Shown: positions 27,622-37,775, counted from the stretch's first letter. The stretch is DNA of 64,000 nt from Bacteroides oleiciplenus YIT 12058 (GCF_000315485.1 NZ_JH992940.1:124001-188000), one strand, 5' to 3'. The notes: generated from the letters alone by a model not told the origin. Made by a program: numbers and translations.

Positions 27622-27636
27622 CAGCACAGTTCAGCA
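27622..27636 (+). promoter_or_regulatory. candidate FucR operator upstream of fucI
   Basis: Exact 15-bp copy of the site at 26562-26576, placed 36 bp before fucI. The next word is the variant CAGCATAGAT. Confidence 0.6.
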
Positions 27637-27671
27637 TAGATGAAATGTTATTAACCCAATAAAATAAGAGT

Positions 27672-29444
27672 ATGAAAAAGTATCCGAAAATCGGGATTCG
27701 TCCCACCATCGATGGCCGCCAGGGTGGCGTGCGCGAGAGTCTTGAAGAGAAGACCATGAATCTGGCAAAGGCAGTAGCCGAGTTGATTACCGCTAATCTG
27801 AAGAACGGTGACGGAAGTCCCGTGGAATGTGTGATTGCAGATAGTACCATCGGACGCGTAGCAGAAAGTGCAGCCTGTGCCGAGAAGTTTGAGCGCGAAG
27901 GGGTAGGTTCTACCATTACGGTGACTTCCTGCTGGTGCTATGGTGCTGAGACGATGGACATGAATCCGCAGTATCCGAAAGCTGTTTGGGGCTTTAACGG
28001 TACGGAACGTCCGGGAGCGGTGTACCTGGCTGCCGTGCTGGCGGGACATGCACAGAAAGGTTTGCCTGCATTCGGTATCTATGGTCGCGATGTGCAGGAT
28101 TTGGATGATAATTCTATCCCTGCTGATGTGGCTGAGAAACTTTTGCGTTTTGCCCGTGCTGCACAGGCGGTGGCAACCATGAGGGGAAAATCTTACCTGT
28201 CAATGGGCAGCGTTTCCATGGGTATCGCAGGTTCTATCGTCAATCCCGATTTCTTCCAGGAATATCTAGGCATTCGTTGCGAATCTGTTGACCTGACTGA
28301 AATCATCCGTCGCATGACTGAAGGTATTTATGATAAGGAAGAGTTTGCTAAAGCGATGGCATGGACAGAGAAGTATTGCAAGAAGAATGAAGGCAAGGAT
28401 TTCAATCTTCCCGCTAAGACCAAGACTCGCGAACAGAAGGATGAAGACTGGGAATTCATTGTGAAGATGACCATCATCATGCGCGACCTGATACAAGGCA
28501 ATCCGAAGCTGCGTGAGATGGGTTTCAAGGAAGAAGCACTCGGACACAATGCCATTGCAGCCGGTTTCCAGGGACAGCGCCAGTGGACGGATTTCTATCC
28601 GAATGGTGACTACTCCGAAGCTCTGCTCAACACTTCATTCGATTGGAATGGTATTCGTGAAGCTTATGTAGTGGCTACTGAAAATGATGCCTGCAATGGC
28701 GTAGCTATGCTCTTCGGCCATTTGCTGACGAACCGTGCTCAAATCTTCTCGGATGTGCGTACGTATTGGAGCCCCGAAGCTGTGAAGCGTGTTACAGGTA
28801 AAGAGCTCACCGGTATGGCTGCCAATGGTATCATTCATTTGATTAACTCCGGTGCCACTACTTTGGACGGCACAGGTCAGCAAACAAATGCACAAGGTGA
28901 GCCTGTTATGAAACCTCATTGGGAAATCTCAGAAGCTGAGATGGAGAAATGTCTGGAAGCAACCACTTGGTATCCTGCCAATCGTGATTATTTCCGTGGC
29001 GGTGGTTTCTCTTCCAATTTCCTGTCTAAAGGTGGCATGCCTGTGACGATGAGCCGTCTGAATCTTGTGAAAGGCCTTGGCCCCGTGCTCCAGATTGCAG
29101 AAGGATGGACGGTGGAAATTGATCCGGAAGTTCACAAGTTGCTCGATGAACGCACGGACCGCACTTGGCCTACCACTTGGTTTGTACCCCGTTTGTGCGA
29201 TAAACCGGCATTCGAAGATGTATATTCGGTGATGAACAACTGGGGAGCCAACCACGGTGCCATCAGCTACGGGCACATCGGTCAGGATTTGATTACGCTG
29301 GCTTCTATGCTTCGTATCCCGGTTTGCATGCACAATGTAGACGAGAAGAAAATTTTCCGTCCGGCTGCATGGAATGCGTTCGGTATGGATAAGGAAGGAG
29401 CGGATTATCGCGCCTGCACAACGTACGGTCCAATTTATAAATAA
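27672..29444 (+). CDS. fucI: L-fucose isomerase
   Basis: 590 aa, typical length. It starts [20 protein letters not shown]. The manganese-site residues sit in recognisable blocks: the Glu of [14 protein letters not shown], the Asp of [12 protein letters not shown] and the His of [13 protein letters not shown]. It interconverts L-fucose and L-fuculose in the cytoplasm, the first committed step of fucose use after import. It is the first structural gene of the fuc operon, 20 bp upstream of fucA. Confidence 0.97.
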   Translation: MKKYPKIGIRPTIDGRQGGVRESLEEKTMNLAKAVAELITANLKNGDGSPVECVIADSTIGRVAESAACAEKFEREGVGSTITVTSCWCYGAETMDMNPQYPKAVWGFNGTERPGAVYLAAVLAGHAQKGLPAFGIYGRDVQDLDDNSIPADVAEKLLRFARAAQAVATMRGKSYLSMGSVSMGIAGSIVNPDFFQEYLGIRCESVDLTEIIRRMTEGIYDKEEFAKAMAWTEKYCKKNEGKDFNLPAKTKTREQKDEDWEFIVKMTIIMRDLIQGNPKLREMGFKEEALGHNAIAAGFQGQRQWTDFYPNGDYSEALLNTSFDWNGIREAYVVATENDACNGVAMLFGHLLTNRAQIFSDVRTYWSPEAVKRVTGKELTGMAANGIIHLINSGATTLDGTGQQTNAQGEPVMKPHWEISEAEMEKCLEATTWYPANRDYFRGGGFSSNFLSKGGMPVTMSRLNLVKGLGPVLQIAEGWTVEIDPEVHKLLDERTDRTWPTTWFVPRLCDKPAFEDVYSVMNNWGANHGAISYGHIGQDLITLASMLRIPVCMHNVDEKKIFRPAAWNAFGMDKEGADYRACTTYGPIYK

Positions 29445-29463
29445 ACACTAAAGTAATAGAAAC

Positions 29464-30102
29464 ATGATAACTAACGAACAGATAGAACAATTCATTGCCC
29501 AGGCGCATCGGGTAGGAGATGCCGGATTGACAATTTGCAGTAGTGGCAACATATCCTGGCGCATTGGCGACGAGGTTTTGCTTTCGGGCACAGGCTCATG
29601 GGTACCTTCTCTCCCGAAAGAGAAGGTGGCCGTCTGCCGCCTTTCTACCGGAGAAGTGCTGAATGGGGTGAAACCTTCTATGGAGAGCGGTTTCCACCTC
29701 GGTGTATTGCGTGAACGTTCCGATGTGAATGTGGTCCTGCATTTCCAATCCCACTATGCCACGGCTGTAGCTTGTATGAAAAATCGTCCCACGAACTTCA
29801 ATGTAACGGCAGAAGTGCCTTGCCACGTAGGTAGTGAAATTCCGGTGGTGCCTTATTTCCGTCCCGGCTCGAAGGAGTTGGCACAAGGGGTGATTGATGC
29901 CTTGAAAGACCATAATTCCGTCCTGTTGTTAAAGCACGGACAGGTAGTGTGCGGGAAGGATTTTGACCAGGCTTTTGAGCGTGCCATGTTCTTTGAAATG
30001 GCGTGTCGCATCATCATCCAGTCCGGAGGCGACTACACGGTACTTACTCCAGAAGAGATAGATGACCTTGAAACGTATATCTTAGGGAAGAAAACCAAAT
30101 GA
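29464..30102 (+). CDS. fucA: L-fuculose-1-phosphate aldolase
   Basis: 212 aa class II zinc aldolase. The phosphate-binding SSGNISWR, the zinc-site HFQSHYATAVA and LLKHGQVVCG blocks match FucA/AraD proteins. It cleaves L-fuculose-1-phosphate to dihydroxyacetone phosphate and L-lactaldehyde. Its stop overlaps the start of fucK (ATGATGA), so the two are translationally coupled. Confidence 0.95.
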   Translation: MITNEQIEQFIAQAHRVGDAGLTICSSGNISWRIGDEVLLSGTGSWVPSLPKEKVAVCRLSTGEVLNGVKPSMESGFHLGVLRERSDVNVVLHFQSHYATAVACMKNRPTNFNVTAEVPCHVGSEIPVVPYFRPGSKELAQGVIDALKDHNSVLLLKHGQVVCGKDFDQAFERAMFFEMACRIIIQSGGDYTVLTPEEIDDLETYILGKKTK

Positions 30103-31538
30103 TGAATACCTATCTGGCAGTAGATTTTGGAGGTGGAAGCGGTCGCGTGATGGCCGGTTCCATCTGCCAGGGTACGCTGAAACTGGAAGAGGTGTACCGT
30201 TTTCCGAACCGCCAGGTGCGGATTGGCAATCATGTGTATTGGGATTTCCTTGCCTTGTTCGATGAAATGAAGAATGGACTCCGGCAGGCTGTGCGCAAAG
30301 GTTATCATATCAGAAGTATCGGCATTGATACTTGGGGTGTGGATTTTGCTTTAATAGATAAGAACGGAAATCTGTTGGGAAATCCTGTTTGCTATCGCGA
30401 TTCGCGGACGGATGGTTTGCCGGAGGAGTTCTTTGATACTTTGGAGACGAATGCCTCGTGCATGGATGCTAAGGTTTCCAATAACCATCCCGGGGGCAGT
30501 CTTTCCCAGCATTATTCCGAAGCGGGGATACAGGTGATGTCTATCAATACGCTTTTTCAACTCTACAGCATGAAGAAAAGCGGTGATGTGCAGTTGGAAG
30601 TGGCAGACCGCCTTTTGTTCATGCCCGATCTTTTCAGTTTTTTCCTGACCGGGGTGGCGAACAATGAATATTGCATTGCTTCTACCTCCGAATTGCTCGA
30701 TGCCCGTAGTCGTACTTGGAACCGGGAGTTAATTTGTCGTTTAGGAGTACCTGAACATCTTTTTGGTGACATTGTGATGCCGGGTACTGTGCGTGGTAGA
30801 CTGAAACCGGAGATTGCCGAAGAAGTAGGTCTTACGGAAGAAGTGGATGTTATTGCTGTCGGTTCTCATGATACGGCAAGTGCAGTTTTTGCTATTCCTG
30901 AGACGCAAGTGGATAAATCGCGTTGTGCATTTCTCAGTTCGGGAACCTGGTCTTTGCTGGGTGTGGAATTAGACGAACCCATCCTTACAGAAGAAGCCCG
31001 GATATGCGGTTTCACTAATGAGGGCGGGGTAGGAGGAAAGATCCGTTTTCTCCAGAATATCACTGGACTGTGGATACTTCAACGCCTCATGGCACAATGG
31101 AAAGAGCGGGGCGAGGAGTGTGGCTATGATGTACTGCTCTCCGCTGCTGAAAGTGCGGATATTTCTTCCGTCATTGATGTGGACGACAAAGTATTCCAGA
31201 ATCCAGCAGATATGGAAGCTGCCATAGCCGGGTATTGTCGTGAACATCAGTTACCTGTTCCTGCCACTTCGAGCGAGTATGTGCGTTGTGTACTGCAATC
31301 GCTTGCCCAACGTTATAAACGGGCCATTGAGCAATTGAATCGCTTGCTTCCGTCTCCGGTAGAGCAACTGAACATCATCGGCGGTGGTTGCCGCAATGCA
31401 TTGCTGAATCGTCTGACTGCCGATGCACTGGGCATTCCTGTCATCGTCGGTCCTGTGGAGGCAACTGCTATCGGGAATATTCTGGTGCAAGCCATGGCGA
31501 AGGGGGAAACCTTGTATAAATTGAAAATTAAAAATTAA
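30099..31538 (+). CDS. fucK: L-fuculokinase (rhamnulokinase-type FGGY kinase)
   Basis: 479 aa FGGY-family sugar kinase. The ATP phosphate loop is YLAVDFGGGSGRVMAG, the catalytic Asp is in DTWGVDFALID, and the C-terminal ATP site is GGGCRNALLNRLTADALG with SSGTWSLLG before it. The sequence is closer in feel to RhaB than to enterobacterial FucK, but its position between fucA and the mutarotase makes L-fuculose the likely substrate. Two adjacent ATG codons are available (30099 and 30102). Confidence 0.9.
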   Translation: MMNTYLAVDFGGGSGRVMAGSICQGTLKLEEVYRFPNRQVRIGNHVYWDFLALFDEMKNGLRQAVRKGYHIRSIGIDTWGVDFALIDKNGNLLGNPVCYRDSRTDGLPEEFFDTLETNASCMDAKVSNNHPGGSLSQHYSEAGIQVMSINTLFQLYSMKKSGDVQLEVADRLLFMPDLFSFFLTGVANNEYCIASTSELLDARSRTWNRELICRLGVPEHLFGDIVMPGTVRGRLKPEIAEEVGLTEEVDVIAVGSHDTASAVFAIPETQVDKSRCAFLSSGTWSLLGVELDEPILTEEARICGFTNEGGVGGKIRFLQNITGLWILQRLMAQWKERGEECGYDVLLSAAESADISSVIDVDDKVFQNPADMEAAIAGYCREHQLPVPATSSEYVRCVLQSLAQRYKRAIEQLNRLLPSPVEQLNIIGGGCRNALLNRLTADALGIPVIVGPVEATAIGNILVQAMAKGETLYKLKIKN

Positions 31539-31620
31539 AAATTAAAAAATTTCCTGGCGGCGTGCTTTTACGGCGCAGCCAAATTCTTCATTTTTCATTT
31601 TTAGTTCTTCATTCAAATTG
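31524..31620. repeat. AATTAAAA tandem words and hairpin after fucK
   Basis: Tandem AAAATTAAAA words extend out of the end of fucK and are followed by a GC-rich hairpin-like segment (GGCGGCGTGC then CGGCGCAGCC). ATTTTTCATTTTTAG words then lie in the opposite sense. This resembles the other intergenic palindromes but is less perfect. Confidence 0.55.
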
Positions 31621-31665
31621 TATTTTGCGAAAATCTACGTTTATTTGTATTTTAATAAAATAACT

Positions 31666-32055
31666 ATGGACACACCAATCAAACGTTATCCTGCCAAAGA
31701 ACACCACCAACCTGTGGAACGCATCTGCCGGACACTGGAACTTCGTGATGACCCGGAACTGATAGCCGAATACCGTCGCCGTCACAGCCAGGCAGCCATC
31801 TGGCCCGAAATACCCGCCGGCATTCGTGAAGCCGGCATTTTGGAAATGGAAATCTATCTGTTAGGCACCCGCTTGTTTATGATTGTCGAGGTACCTGTGG
31901 GGTTCGACTGGGATGCCGCCATGGAACGCCTTGCCTCCCTGCCCCGGCAACAGGAATGGGAAGACTATATGGGCATCTTCCAGCTTGTGAAACCTGGTTC
32001 CACTGCCACCGAGAAATGGCAGCCGATGGAACGAATTTTCCACTTATATGACTAA
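31666..32055 (+). CDS. L-fucose/L-rhamnose mutarotase
   Basis: 129 aa from the ATG at 31666. The frame extends 16 codons upstream, but that stretch is AT-rich leader. The sequence has the DUF718/RhaM-type layout: LELRDDPELIAEYRRRH early, WPEIPAGIREAGILEMEIYLLGTRLF in the middle and W-rich end EKWQPMERIFHLYD. Members interconvert the alpha and beta anomers of deoxy-sugars. In this operon L-fucose is the expected substrate, so the isomerase receives the correct anomer. Confidence 0.85.
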   Translation: MDTPIKRYPAKEHHQPVERICRTLELRDDPELIAEYRRRHSQAAIWPEIPAGIREAGILEMEIYLLGTRLFMIVEVPVGFDWDAAMERLASLPRQQEWEDYMGIFQLVKPGSTATEKWQPMERIFHLYD

Positions 32056-32076
32056 CTGACAAAAGACAGAAATACC

Positions 32077-33399
32077 ATGAATAACACCAAGAAAACCAGT
32101 ATTATCAGCAAAGACGGAGTAAGTTATCTCATTCCGTTCATACTTATCACCAGTTGCTTCGCCTTGTGGGGCTTTGCCAACGACATTACCAACCCGATGG
32201 TGAAGGCCTTCTCCAAAATCTTTCGTATGAGCGTCACTGACGGGGCATTGGTGCAGGTGGCTTTCTATGGCGGATACTTCGCTATGGCATTTCCGGCGGC
32301 TATTTTCATCCGCAGGTATTCCTATAAGGCGGGCGTGTTGTTGGGATTGGGATTGTATGCTATAGGTGCATTCCTGTTCTATCCCGCTATGTTGACGGGG
32401 AATTATTACCCTTTTCTCATTGCTTATTTCATCTTGACGTGTGGTCTGTCATTCCTGGAGACGAGTTGTAACCCTTACATCCTCTCCATGGGTGATGAGG
32501 CCACTTCTACCCGCCGACTGAATCTGGCGCAATCTTTTAACCCGATGGGGTCGTTGCTGGGTATGTATGTGGCGATGAACTTCATCCAAAACCGCCTCAA
32601 TCCGATGGATACTATGGAGCGCAGCCAACTTTCGGATACGGAGTTTGCCGCCGTGCGTGATTCGGATTTGACGGTGCTGATTGCCCCTTATCTCATCATC
32701 GGACTTGTTATTCTGGCCATGCTGATTCTAATCCGCATGGTGAAGATGCCGAAGAATGGTGACCAGTCTCATGGCATTAACTTCTTGCCTACATTGAAGC
32801 GGATATTTACGATACGCCATTATCGTGAAGGAGTGATTGCTCAATTCTTCTATGTAGGAGCGCAAATCATGTGCTGGACATTTGTTATTCAGTATGGCAC
32901 ACGCTTGTTTATGTCACAAGGCATGGAGGAGAAGGCGGCAGAAGTACTTTCACAACAGTACAATATTATCGCTATGATTATCTTCTGTGCCAGCCGCTTC
33001 ATCTGTACATTCATTCTGCGATACCTCAGTCCGGGATTGTTATTGAAGGTGCTGGCTATTGCTGCCTGTTTCTTTACTGTCGGAGTGATTGGTTTCCAAA
33101 ACATCTGGGGAATGTATTGTTTGGTGGGTGTATCTGCCTGTATGTCTTTGATGTTTCCGACGATTTACGGCATCGCTTTGCAGGGATTGGGTGATGATGC
33201 CAAATTTGGTGCTGCGGGACTGATTATGGCTATCTTGGGTGGTTCGGTGTTGCCGCCGCTTCAGGCAAGTATCATCGATTGCCAAACATTGCTAGGCATG
33301 CCTGCCGTGAACCTGTCATTCATCCTTCCGTTCATCTGCTTCGTGGTGATTGTCATTTACGGGCATCGGTCGTATTGTAGGGAGAAAAGGAAGTTGTAG
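32077..33399 (+). CDS. fucP: L-fucose:H+ symporter
   Basis: 440 aa major facilitator with about 12 hydrophobic segments. It has the FucP-type start (FILITSCFALWGFANDITNPMV) and the conserved LETSCNPYILSMG region. It imports L-fucose across the inner membrane with protons. It closes the fuc operon, 21 bp after the mutarotase, and is followed by a large palindromic repeat. Confidence 0.94.
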   Translation: MNNTKKTSIISKDGVSYLIPFILITSCFALWGFANDITNPMVKAFSKIFRMSVTDGALVQVAFYGGYFAMAFPAAIFIRRYSYKAGVLLGLGLYAIGAFLFYPAMLTGNYYPFLIAYFILTCGLSFLETSCNPYILSMGDEATSTRRLNLAQSFNPMGSLLGMYVAMNFIQNRLNPMDTMERSQLSDTEFAAVRDSDLTVLIAPYLIIGLVILAMLILIRMVKMPKNGDQSHGINFLPTLKRIFTIRHYREGVIAQFFYVGAQIMCWTFVIQYGTRLFMSQGMEEKAAEVLSQQYNIIAMIIFCASRFICTFILRYLSPGLLLKVLAIAACFFTVGVIGFQNIWGMYCLVGVSACMSLMFPTIYGIALQGLGDDAKFGAAGLIMAILGGSVLPPLQASIIDCQTLLGMPAVNLSFILPFICFVVIVIYGHRSYCREKRKL

Positions 33400-33400
33400 T

Positions 33401-33515
33401 CACACTTGGATGGCGGAAATGCCACACTTTAACGTCTGAAATGCCACACTTGGAAATGTCTGAAGTGTGGCATTTCATGTATTTAGATGTGGCATTTCCG
33501 CCATTTAAGTATGGC
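33401..33515. repeat. nested palindrome of AATGCCACACTT units after fucP
   Basis: Three copies of AATGCCACACTT-like words face three reverse-complement copies. 33410-33426 pairs with 33488-33504 (17 bp perfect) and 33437-33451 with 33463-33477 (15 bp perfect). It belongs to the same family as 6973-7098, 26 kb away. Confidence 0.9.
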
Positions 33516-33562
33516 ATTTGGAATAAAAGGGTGAAGTCTGTTCCTTATTCCTTCTTTTTCAC

Positions 33563-33570
33563 TACTTTTG
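33563..33570 (+). promoter_or_regulatory. -7 promoter box for the hybrid sensor gene
   Basis: TACTTTTG matches TAnnTTTG and lies 57 bp before the ATG at 33628. Confidence 0.5.
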
Positions 33571-33627
33571 CAACGCAAGATAAATCAAATAAATTATTGC
33601 AGAACATAAATATACTTAGTAACACGG

Positions 33628-36600
33628 ATGAAAGTACTATATTCCTTTTTTCTTCTGTGCCTTTTGACTATAAATATAGCTTGTGCACAAGGAGACGAGA
33701 TAGATGAGAAATGTTACATCTTATGTATTAATTCATATACGGATGCTTCCCCCTGGAGTAGTCGGATGATTTCTGATATGACAGAATTTGTACTGAAAGA
33801 CCCTAACATCACTCTTTATGCAGAGCATATGAATATGCTGATGATTAATAATGATACCATTCTGGAAGAGTTCAAGCATGATATTCTAAATAAATATCAG
33901 AAACGTCCCCGTATGGTGGTTTTGTTGGGAAATCCTGCCTTGATATTGCGCGACGAATTGAGAAAGATGTGGGGAGATATCTCTATCATACTTTGTGCAC
34001 AGGAGGACTATGTAGGACCACAAGAAACATATCTCCAAAAACTATCTATTCAGAAGACTGACCGCATTCCTCTCTCAGACTTGTCTGATTCTTATAATCT
34101 TACTTTTCTGTACGCCAACCTCTATGTCCGCGAAAACATTCATCTGATGGAACAGATGATTCCCAATATGGAGAAACTGATATATATAGCTGATGGGCGG
34201 CAGATTAATAAAAATAACGCCGTGGCTATAGAAGAAGAACTGAATGCCAACTATCCGAACATCAGATTTCAGTTTTGGTCTTCTGAAAGGATGACTACGA
34301 ACCAGCTGCTGGATTCTTTATACTACGTAGATTCCAAAACAACAGGAGTCCTATTCTCCTCTTGGTTTTATAAATCTACATTCGCAGGCAACACTTCGCT
34401 GACAACAAATTCTCATAAACTCATCGCTACTGCTTCCGTTCCCTTGTTTTCTCTGAACTTTATAGACATTGCAAGCGGAAAGGAAGGCATGGTGGGTGGA
34501 TATACCTATGATCAGAAGCTTTATATTCAGAGGTTGACTCAAATAATGACAGAAGTATTGGGAGGAAAACAAGCACGCGATATTCCTTTCTATATTCCAT
34601 CAGACGGAGCGCCTGTCATCAATTACGAAATACTATTGCGCAAAGGGCTGTCCCCTTCACGGTGTCCTGCAAATACTCATCTTCTGAATAAGCCCCCCAC
34701 ATTTTGGGAGCATTACCGCTATTTCATTCTGGGAACGCTTCTTAGTATTTTGTTGCTGACGCTGCTCTTCCTCTATCGCATTCGTAATTTGAATGAATTG
34801 AAAAAAGCCCAGCAAAAAGAAATAGATATGATGGCTATTTATAAGAATTTGGTGAATAATATGCCTTTACTCTATATGCAGGAAGAATTGGTTACTGATG
34901 AAAACGGTGTTCCTGTCGAGTTGATTTACCGGAATGTAAATTCTGAATTTGAGAAACATTTTTATCGTAAGGAAGATGTTGTTGGCAGAAAAGCCAGTGA
35001 TATATTTCCTGAATCCATGGCTGAGTTTCTGCACTTCACCAAGATTGCATTGACAGAGAACAGGGCGATTACATTCCCGTATTATTTCAAGGCTATCAAT
35101 ACTTTCTATGATGTGATACTGAAAGGTACGAATCAGGGTAATATGATTGATGTCTTTTGTATGGACAGTACAGAGTTGCATAAAGCACAGCAGAAGCTGA
35201 GTGCAACAAATAATAAGCTTGCCATGGCCCTTGATGTAGCAAATATCGTTCCCTGGAAATGGGACTTATTAAGCAAAACCATTTTGTGTGACATCAATAG
35301 GCCGATAGAGTTGAGTACCAATGGAAAGGATGTGGAAGAAGAACAATTGGCTGTGCCTGATTCCCAATATTTCGCCAAGATATTCAAGGAAGACCGCCAA
35401 CGGGTGGAAAAGGCATACCAGGACTTACTTGAAGGGCGATCAGAGAAAGTGAAAGAGGAGTATCGGGTAGTCAACGTACAGAAAAACAATTTGCGCAAGA
35501 TAGAATGGGTGGAAGCTCAGGCTGCTGTTGAGACGCGCGATGAAAATGGAAAACCGCTTACGCTGGTTGGTTCCTCTCTCGTCATCACCAACCGCAAAAA
35601 GATGGAACAGGAACTCACCACGGCAAGAGACCGTGCCGAAGAATCCAATCGCTTAAAATCAGCTTTTCTTGCTAATATGAGCCATGAAATACGTACTCCA
35701 CTGAATGCGATTGTAGGCTTCTCAGGCATATTGGCGTCTACTGAAGAAGAGCAGGAGAAGCAGGAGTACGTTAGTATCATCGAAAACAATAATACGCTGT
35801 TGCTGCAACTGATAAGTGACATTCTCGACCTGTCGAAGATAGAAGCCGGTACGCTGGATCTGAAATACTCCAATGTCAACCTTAATGCACTGATGAGAGA
35901 ACTGGAATGCGGCCTGTTGCTGAGGGTAAAATCGGATGCGGTGAAGCTGGAGTTCGTAGAACCACCCCTGCCTTGTATCGCATATACGGAGAAGAGCCGG
36001 TTATCCCAGTTAATAATAAATCTTGTGACTAATGCTATTAAATTCACTCAAAAGGGGAGTATCCGTTTCGGTTACGAACTGAGGGGGAAAGAGCTGTATT
36101 TTTATGTCACAGATACCGGATGTGGTATTCCCAAAGATAAGCAAGAGAATATTTTCGGACGCTTTGTCAAGCTGAACTCTTTTGCGCAGGGAACTGGGTT
36201 GGGGCTTTCCATCTGCAAGACGTTGATGGACCACATGGGTGGAAAGATCGGTGTGGAGTCGGAAGAAGGACAGGGTTCGAATTTCTGGTTTACGTTGCCC
36301 TACAAACCCGCTATGGATATAAATAAAACAAGGAAACAGGATACTGTTCAACCCATCGTAGTGGAAAAGGGTAAGCTAACCATCCTGATTGCAGAAGATA
36401 ATGCAAGTAATTACAAACTGTTTGAGTCTATCCTGAAATTTGACTACCATTTGATTCATGCCTGGGATGGCAGGGAGGCGGTAGAGATGTTCAGGGAACA
36501 TAATCCGCAGATTGTATTGATGGATATCAATATGCCTGTTATGGACGGTTACGAAGCTACGCAGGAAATCCGTAAGTACTCGGCAAAGACTCCTATCATT

Positions 36601-36744
36601 GCTGTCACGGCCTTTGCTTATGCCTCAGATGAACAAAAGGTTATGGAAAGTGGTTTCGATGGGTATATGCCTAAGCCAATCAATGCTAAGCAATTGAAAG
36701 CACAGTTGATGGATATCATGCAGAAACGTATTGTCCTGTTGTGA
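33628..36744 (+). CDS. hybrid sensor histidine kinase/response regulator with periplasmic ABC-substrate-type sensor
   Basis: 1038 aa in one chain. Residues 1-20 are a signal peptide. A periplasmic domain of ABC-substrate-binding fold (YILCINSYTDASPWSSRM, RMVVLLGNPALIL) is followed by a membrane helix at about 365-385, two PAS-like regions and a coiled linker. HisKA has H686 in NMSHEIRTPLN, with HATPase_c boxes (LVTNAIKF, DTGCGI, GTGLGLSICK). The C-terminal receiver has D966 in VLMDINMPVMDGYE. There is no DNA-binding output domain, unlike the classic Bacteroides hybrid systems with an AraC tail, so a separate output protein is needed. The neighbouring AraC gene lacks a receiver, so a link is not evident. 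Confidence 0.9.
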   Translation: MKVLYSFFLLCLLTINIACAQGDEIDEKCYILCINSYTDASPWSSRMISDMTEFVLKDPNITLYAEHMNMLMINNDTILEEFKHDILNKYQKRPRMVVLLGNPALILRDELRKMWGDISIILCAQEDYVGPQETYLQKLSIQKTDRIPLSDLSDSYNLTFLYANLYVRENIHLMEQMIPNMEKLIYIADGRQINKNNAVAIEEELNANYPNIRFQFWSSERMTTNQLLDSLYYVDSKTTGVLFSSWFYKSTFAGNTSLTTNSHKLIATASVPLFSLNFIDIASGKEGMVGGYTYDQKLYIQRLTQIMTEVLGGKQARDIPFYIPSDGAPVINYEILLRKGLSPSRCPANTHLLNKPPTFWEHYRYFILGTLLSILLLTLLFLYRIRNLNELKKAQQKEIDMMAIYKNLVNNMPLLYMQEELVTDENGVPVELIYRNVNSEFEKHFYRKEDVVGRKASDIFPESMAEFLHFTKIALTENRAITFPYYFKAINTFYDVILKGTNQGNMIDVFCMDSTELHKAQQKLSATNNKLAMALDVANIVPWKWDLLSKTILCDINRPIELSTNGKDVEEEQLAVPDSQYFAKIFKEDRQRVEKAYQDLLEGRSEKVKEEYRVVNVQKNNLRKIEWVEAQAAVETRDENGKPLTLVGSSLVITNRKKMEQELTTARDRAEESNRLKSAFLANMSHEIRTPLNAIVGFSGILASTEEEQEKQEYVSIIENNNTLLLQLISDILDLSKIEAGTLDLKYSNVNLNALMRELECGLLLRVKSDAVKLEFVEPPLPCIAYTEKSRLSQLIINLVTNAIKFTQKGSIRFGYELRGKELYFYVTDTGCGIPKDKQENIFGRFVKLNSFAQGTGLGLSICKTLMDHMGGKIGVESEEGQGSNFWFTLPYKPAMDINKTRKQDTVQPIVVEKGKLTILIAEDNASNYKLFESILKFDYHLIHAWDGREAVEMFREHNPQIVLMDINMPVMDGYEATQEIRKYSAKTPIIAVTAFAYASDEQKVMESGFDGYMPKPINAKQLKAQLMDIMQKRIVLL

Positions 36745-36783
36745 GATGATTATAATCCTTTCTATATAAACTTCGAGAAGAGC

Positions 36784-36832
36784 GATGCCCCGCATATTAT
36801 ATATGGATATAGCGGGGCATCTTTGTATTTTC
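36784..36832. terminator. bidirectional intrinsic terminator
   Basis: GATGCCCCGC (36784-36793) pairs perfectly with GCGGGGCATC (36812-36821), followed by TTTGTATTTTC. It lies between the convergent sensor kinase and AraC genes. Confidence 0.85.
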
Positions 36833-36835
36833 TAC

Positions 36836-37729
36836 TTATGTATTTTTCTGATATTCCGCTGGAGTCATTCCTGTCATCCGCTTAAAGAACTTCGAAAAAA
36901 ACGACGGATTGGGAAACCCCAGTTCATCAGAAATCTGGAATACCAGCATATCGCTGTGTTTCAGCAATACTTTTGCTTCAAGAATAATGGCTTGATTGAT
37001 CCATTGCATGACCGTTTGTCCACTGCTCTGCCGGATAACCGTACTCAGGTAGTGTGGAGTCAGGCATAGTTTATTCGCATAGAAACTGATGGCACGCTCA
37101 CGTTTGCTATGTTCATTCACCAGTGTTATGAAGCGGCGGAATACCTCTTCCTGACGTGAAGGTTGGAGTGGGGCAGACTCTTGATTCTTTGCGTAAATGT
37201 ATCTTATATTATAGAGTAGTGCCGCAATCAGATGTTGTACTACTTCCCGGCGAAATGGCACTTTATGTACAGTGTCCCATAAAATAGAGAAGAAAGCACC
37301 CGACTGTTCCCATTCTTCATCAGTTAACGAAAGGAGGATGCCGTGTTTCATGTATGAATCTGTCAGTGCTCCCCCTTGGGTGATAGGCAGAAAGTTATTG
37401 TCGGGAACAATAATCTGAAAGTCATAGTCCTGACTAATTTCCAGCAACTCTATCAGTGAGTTGGAAGGGCTGATGATTATCATTTGCTCTTTCACTGTAT
37501 ATTCTATCAGATTGATGGAAATCTTTGCTGTACCTCTTAGTATCCGGATAATCCGGCTTTCCTTAGTGCGGTAAGGTTGTCCGGTGCGAAACAGGATGCT
37601 ATCCATTTGGGCAAAACTGATGACAACCCCGATATCACGGTTGATGAAACGGAAATCGTTATTGTTGACGATGTTTGTATTACTCAGCAATTCGCCGAGC
37701 CCAAGATCCATAGGTTTACTCTTCTCCAT
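36836..37729 (-). CDS. AraC-family transcriptional regulator
   Basis: 297 aa. The C-terminal 100 aa form the double helix-turn-helix: RAISFYANKLCLTPHYLSTV, then LVFQISDELGFPNPSFFSKFF and RMTGMTPAEYQK. The N-terminal part looks like a cupin-type effector domain. It is transcribed divergently from the TolC-HlyD-ABC exporter operon 176 bp away, which makes it the likely local regulator of that exporter. The effector cannot be inferred. Confidence 0.9.
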   Translation of the reverse strand: MEKSKPMDLGLGELLSNTNIVNNNDFRFINRDIGVVISFAQMDSILFRTGQPYRTKESRIIRILRGTAKISINLIEYTVKEQMIIISPSNSLIELLEISQDYDFQIIVPDNNFLPITQGGALTDSYMKHGILLSLTDEEWEQSGAFFSILWDTVHKVPFRREVVQHLIAALLYNIRYIYAKNQESAPLQPSRQEEVFRRFITLVNEHSKRERAISFYANKLCLTPHYLSTVIRQSSGQTVMQWINQAIILEAKVLLKHSDMLVFQISDELGFPNPSFFSKFFKRMTGMTPAEYQKNT

Positions 37730-37767
37730 AATCTTTTTTTCTCCTGATAATTTATGTATATCTGTGG

Positions 37768-37775
37768 CAAAGATA
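37768..37775 (-). promoter_or_regulatory. -7 promoter box for the AraC gene
   Basis: Minus-strand TATCTTTG, 39 bp before the AraC ATG at 37729. Confidence 0.5.
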
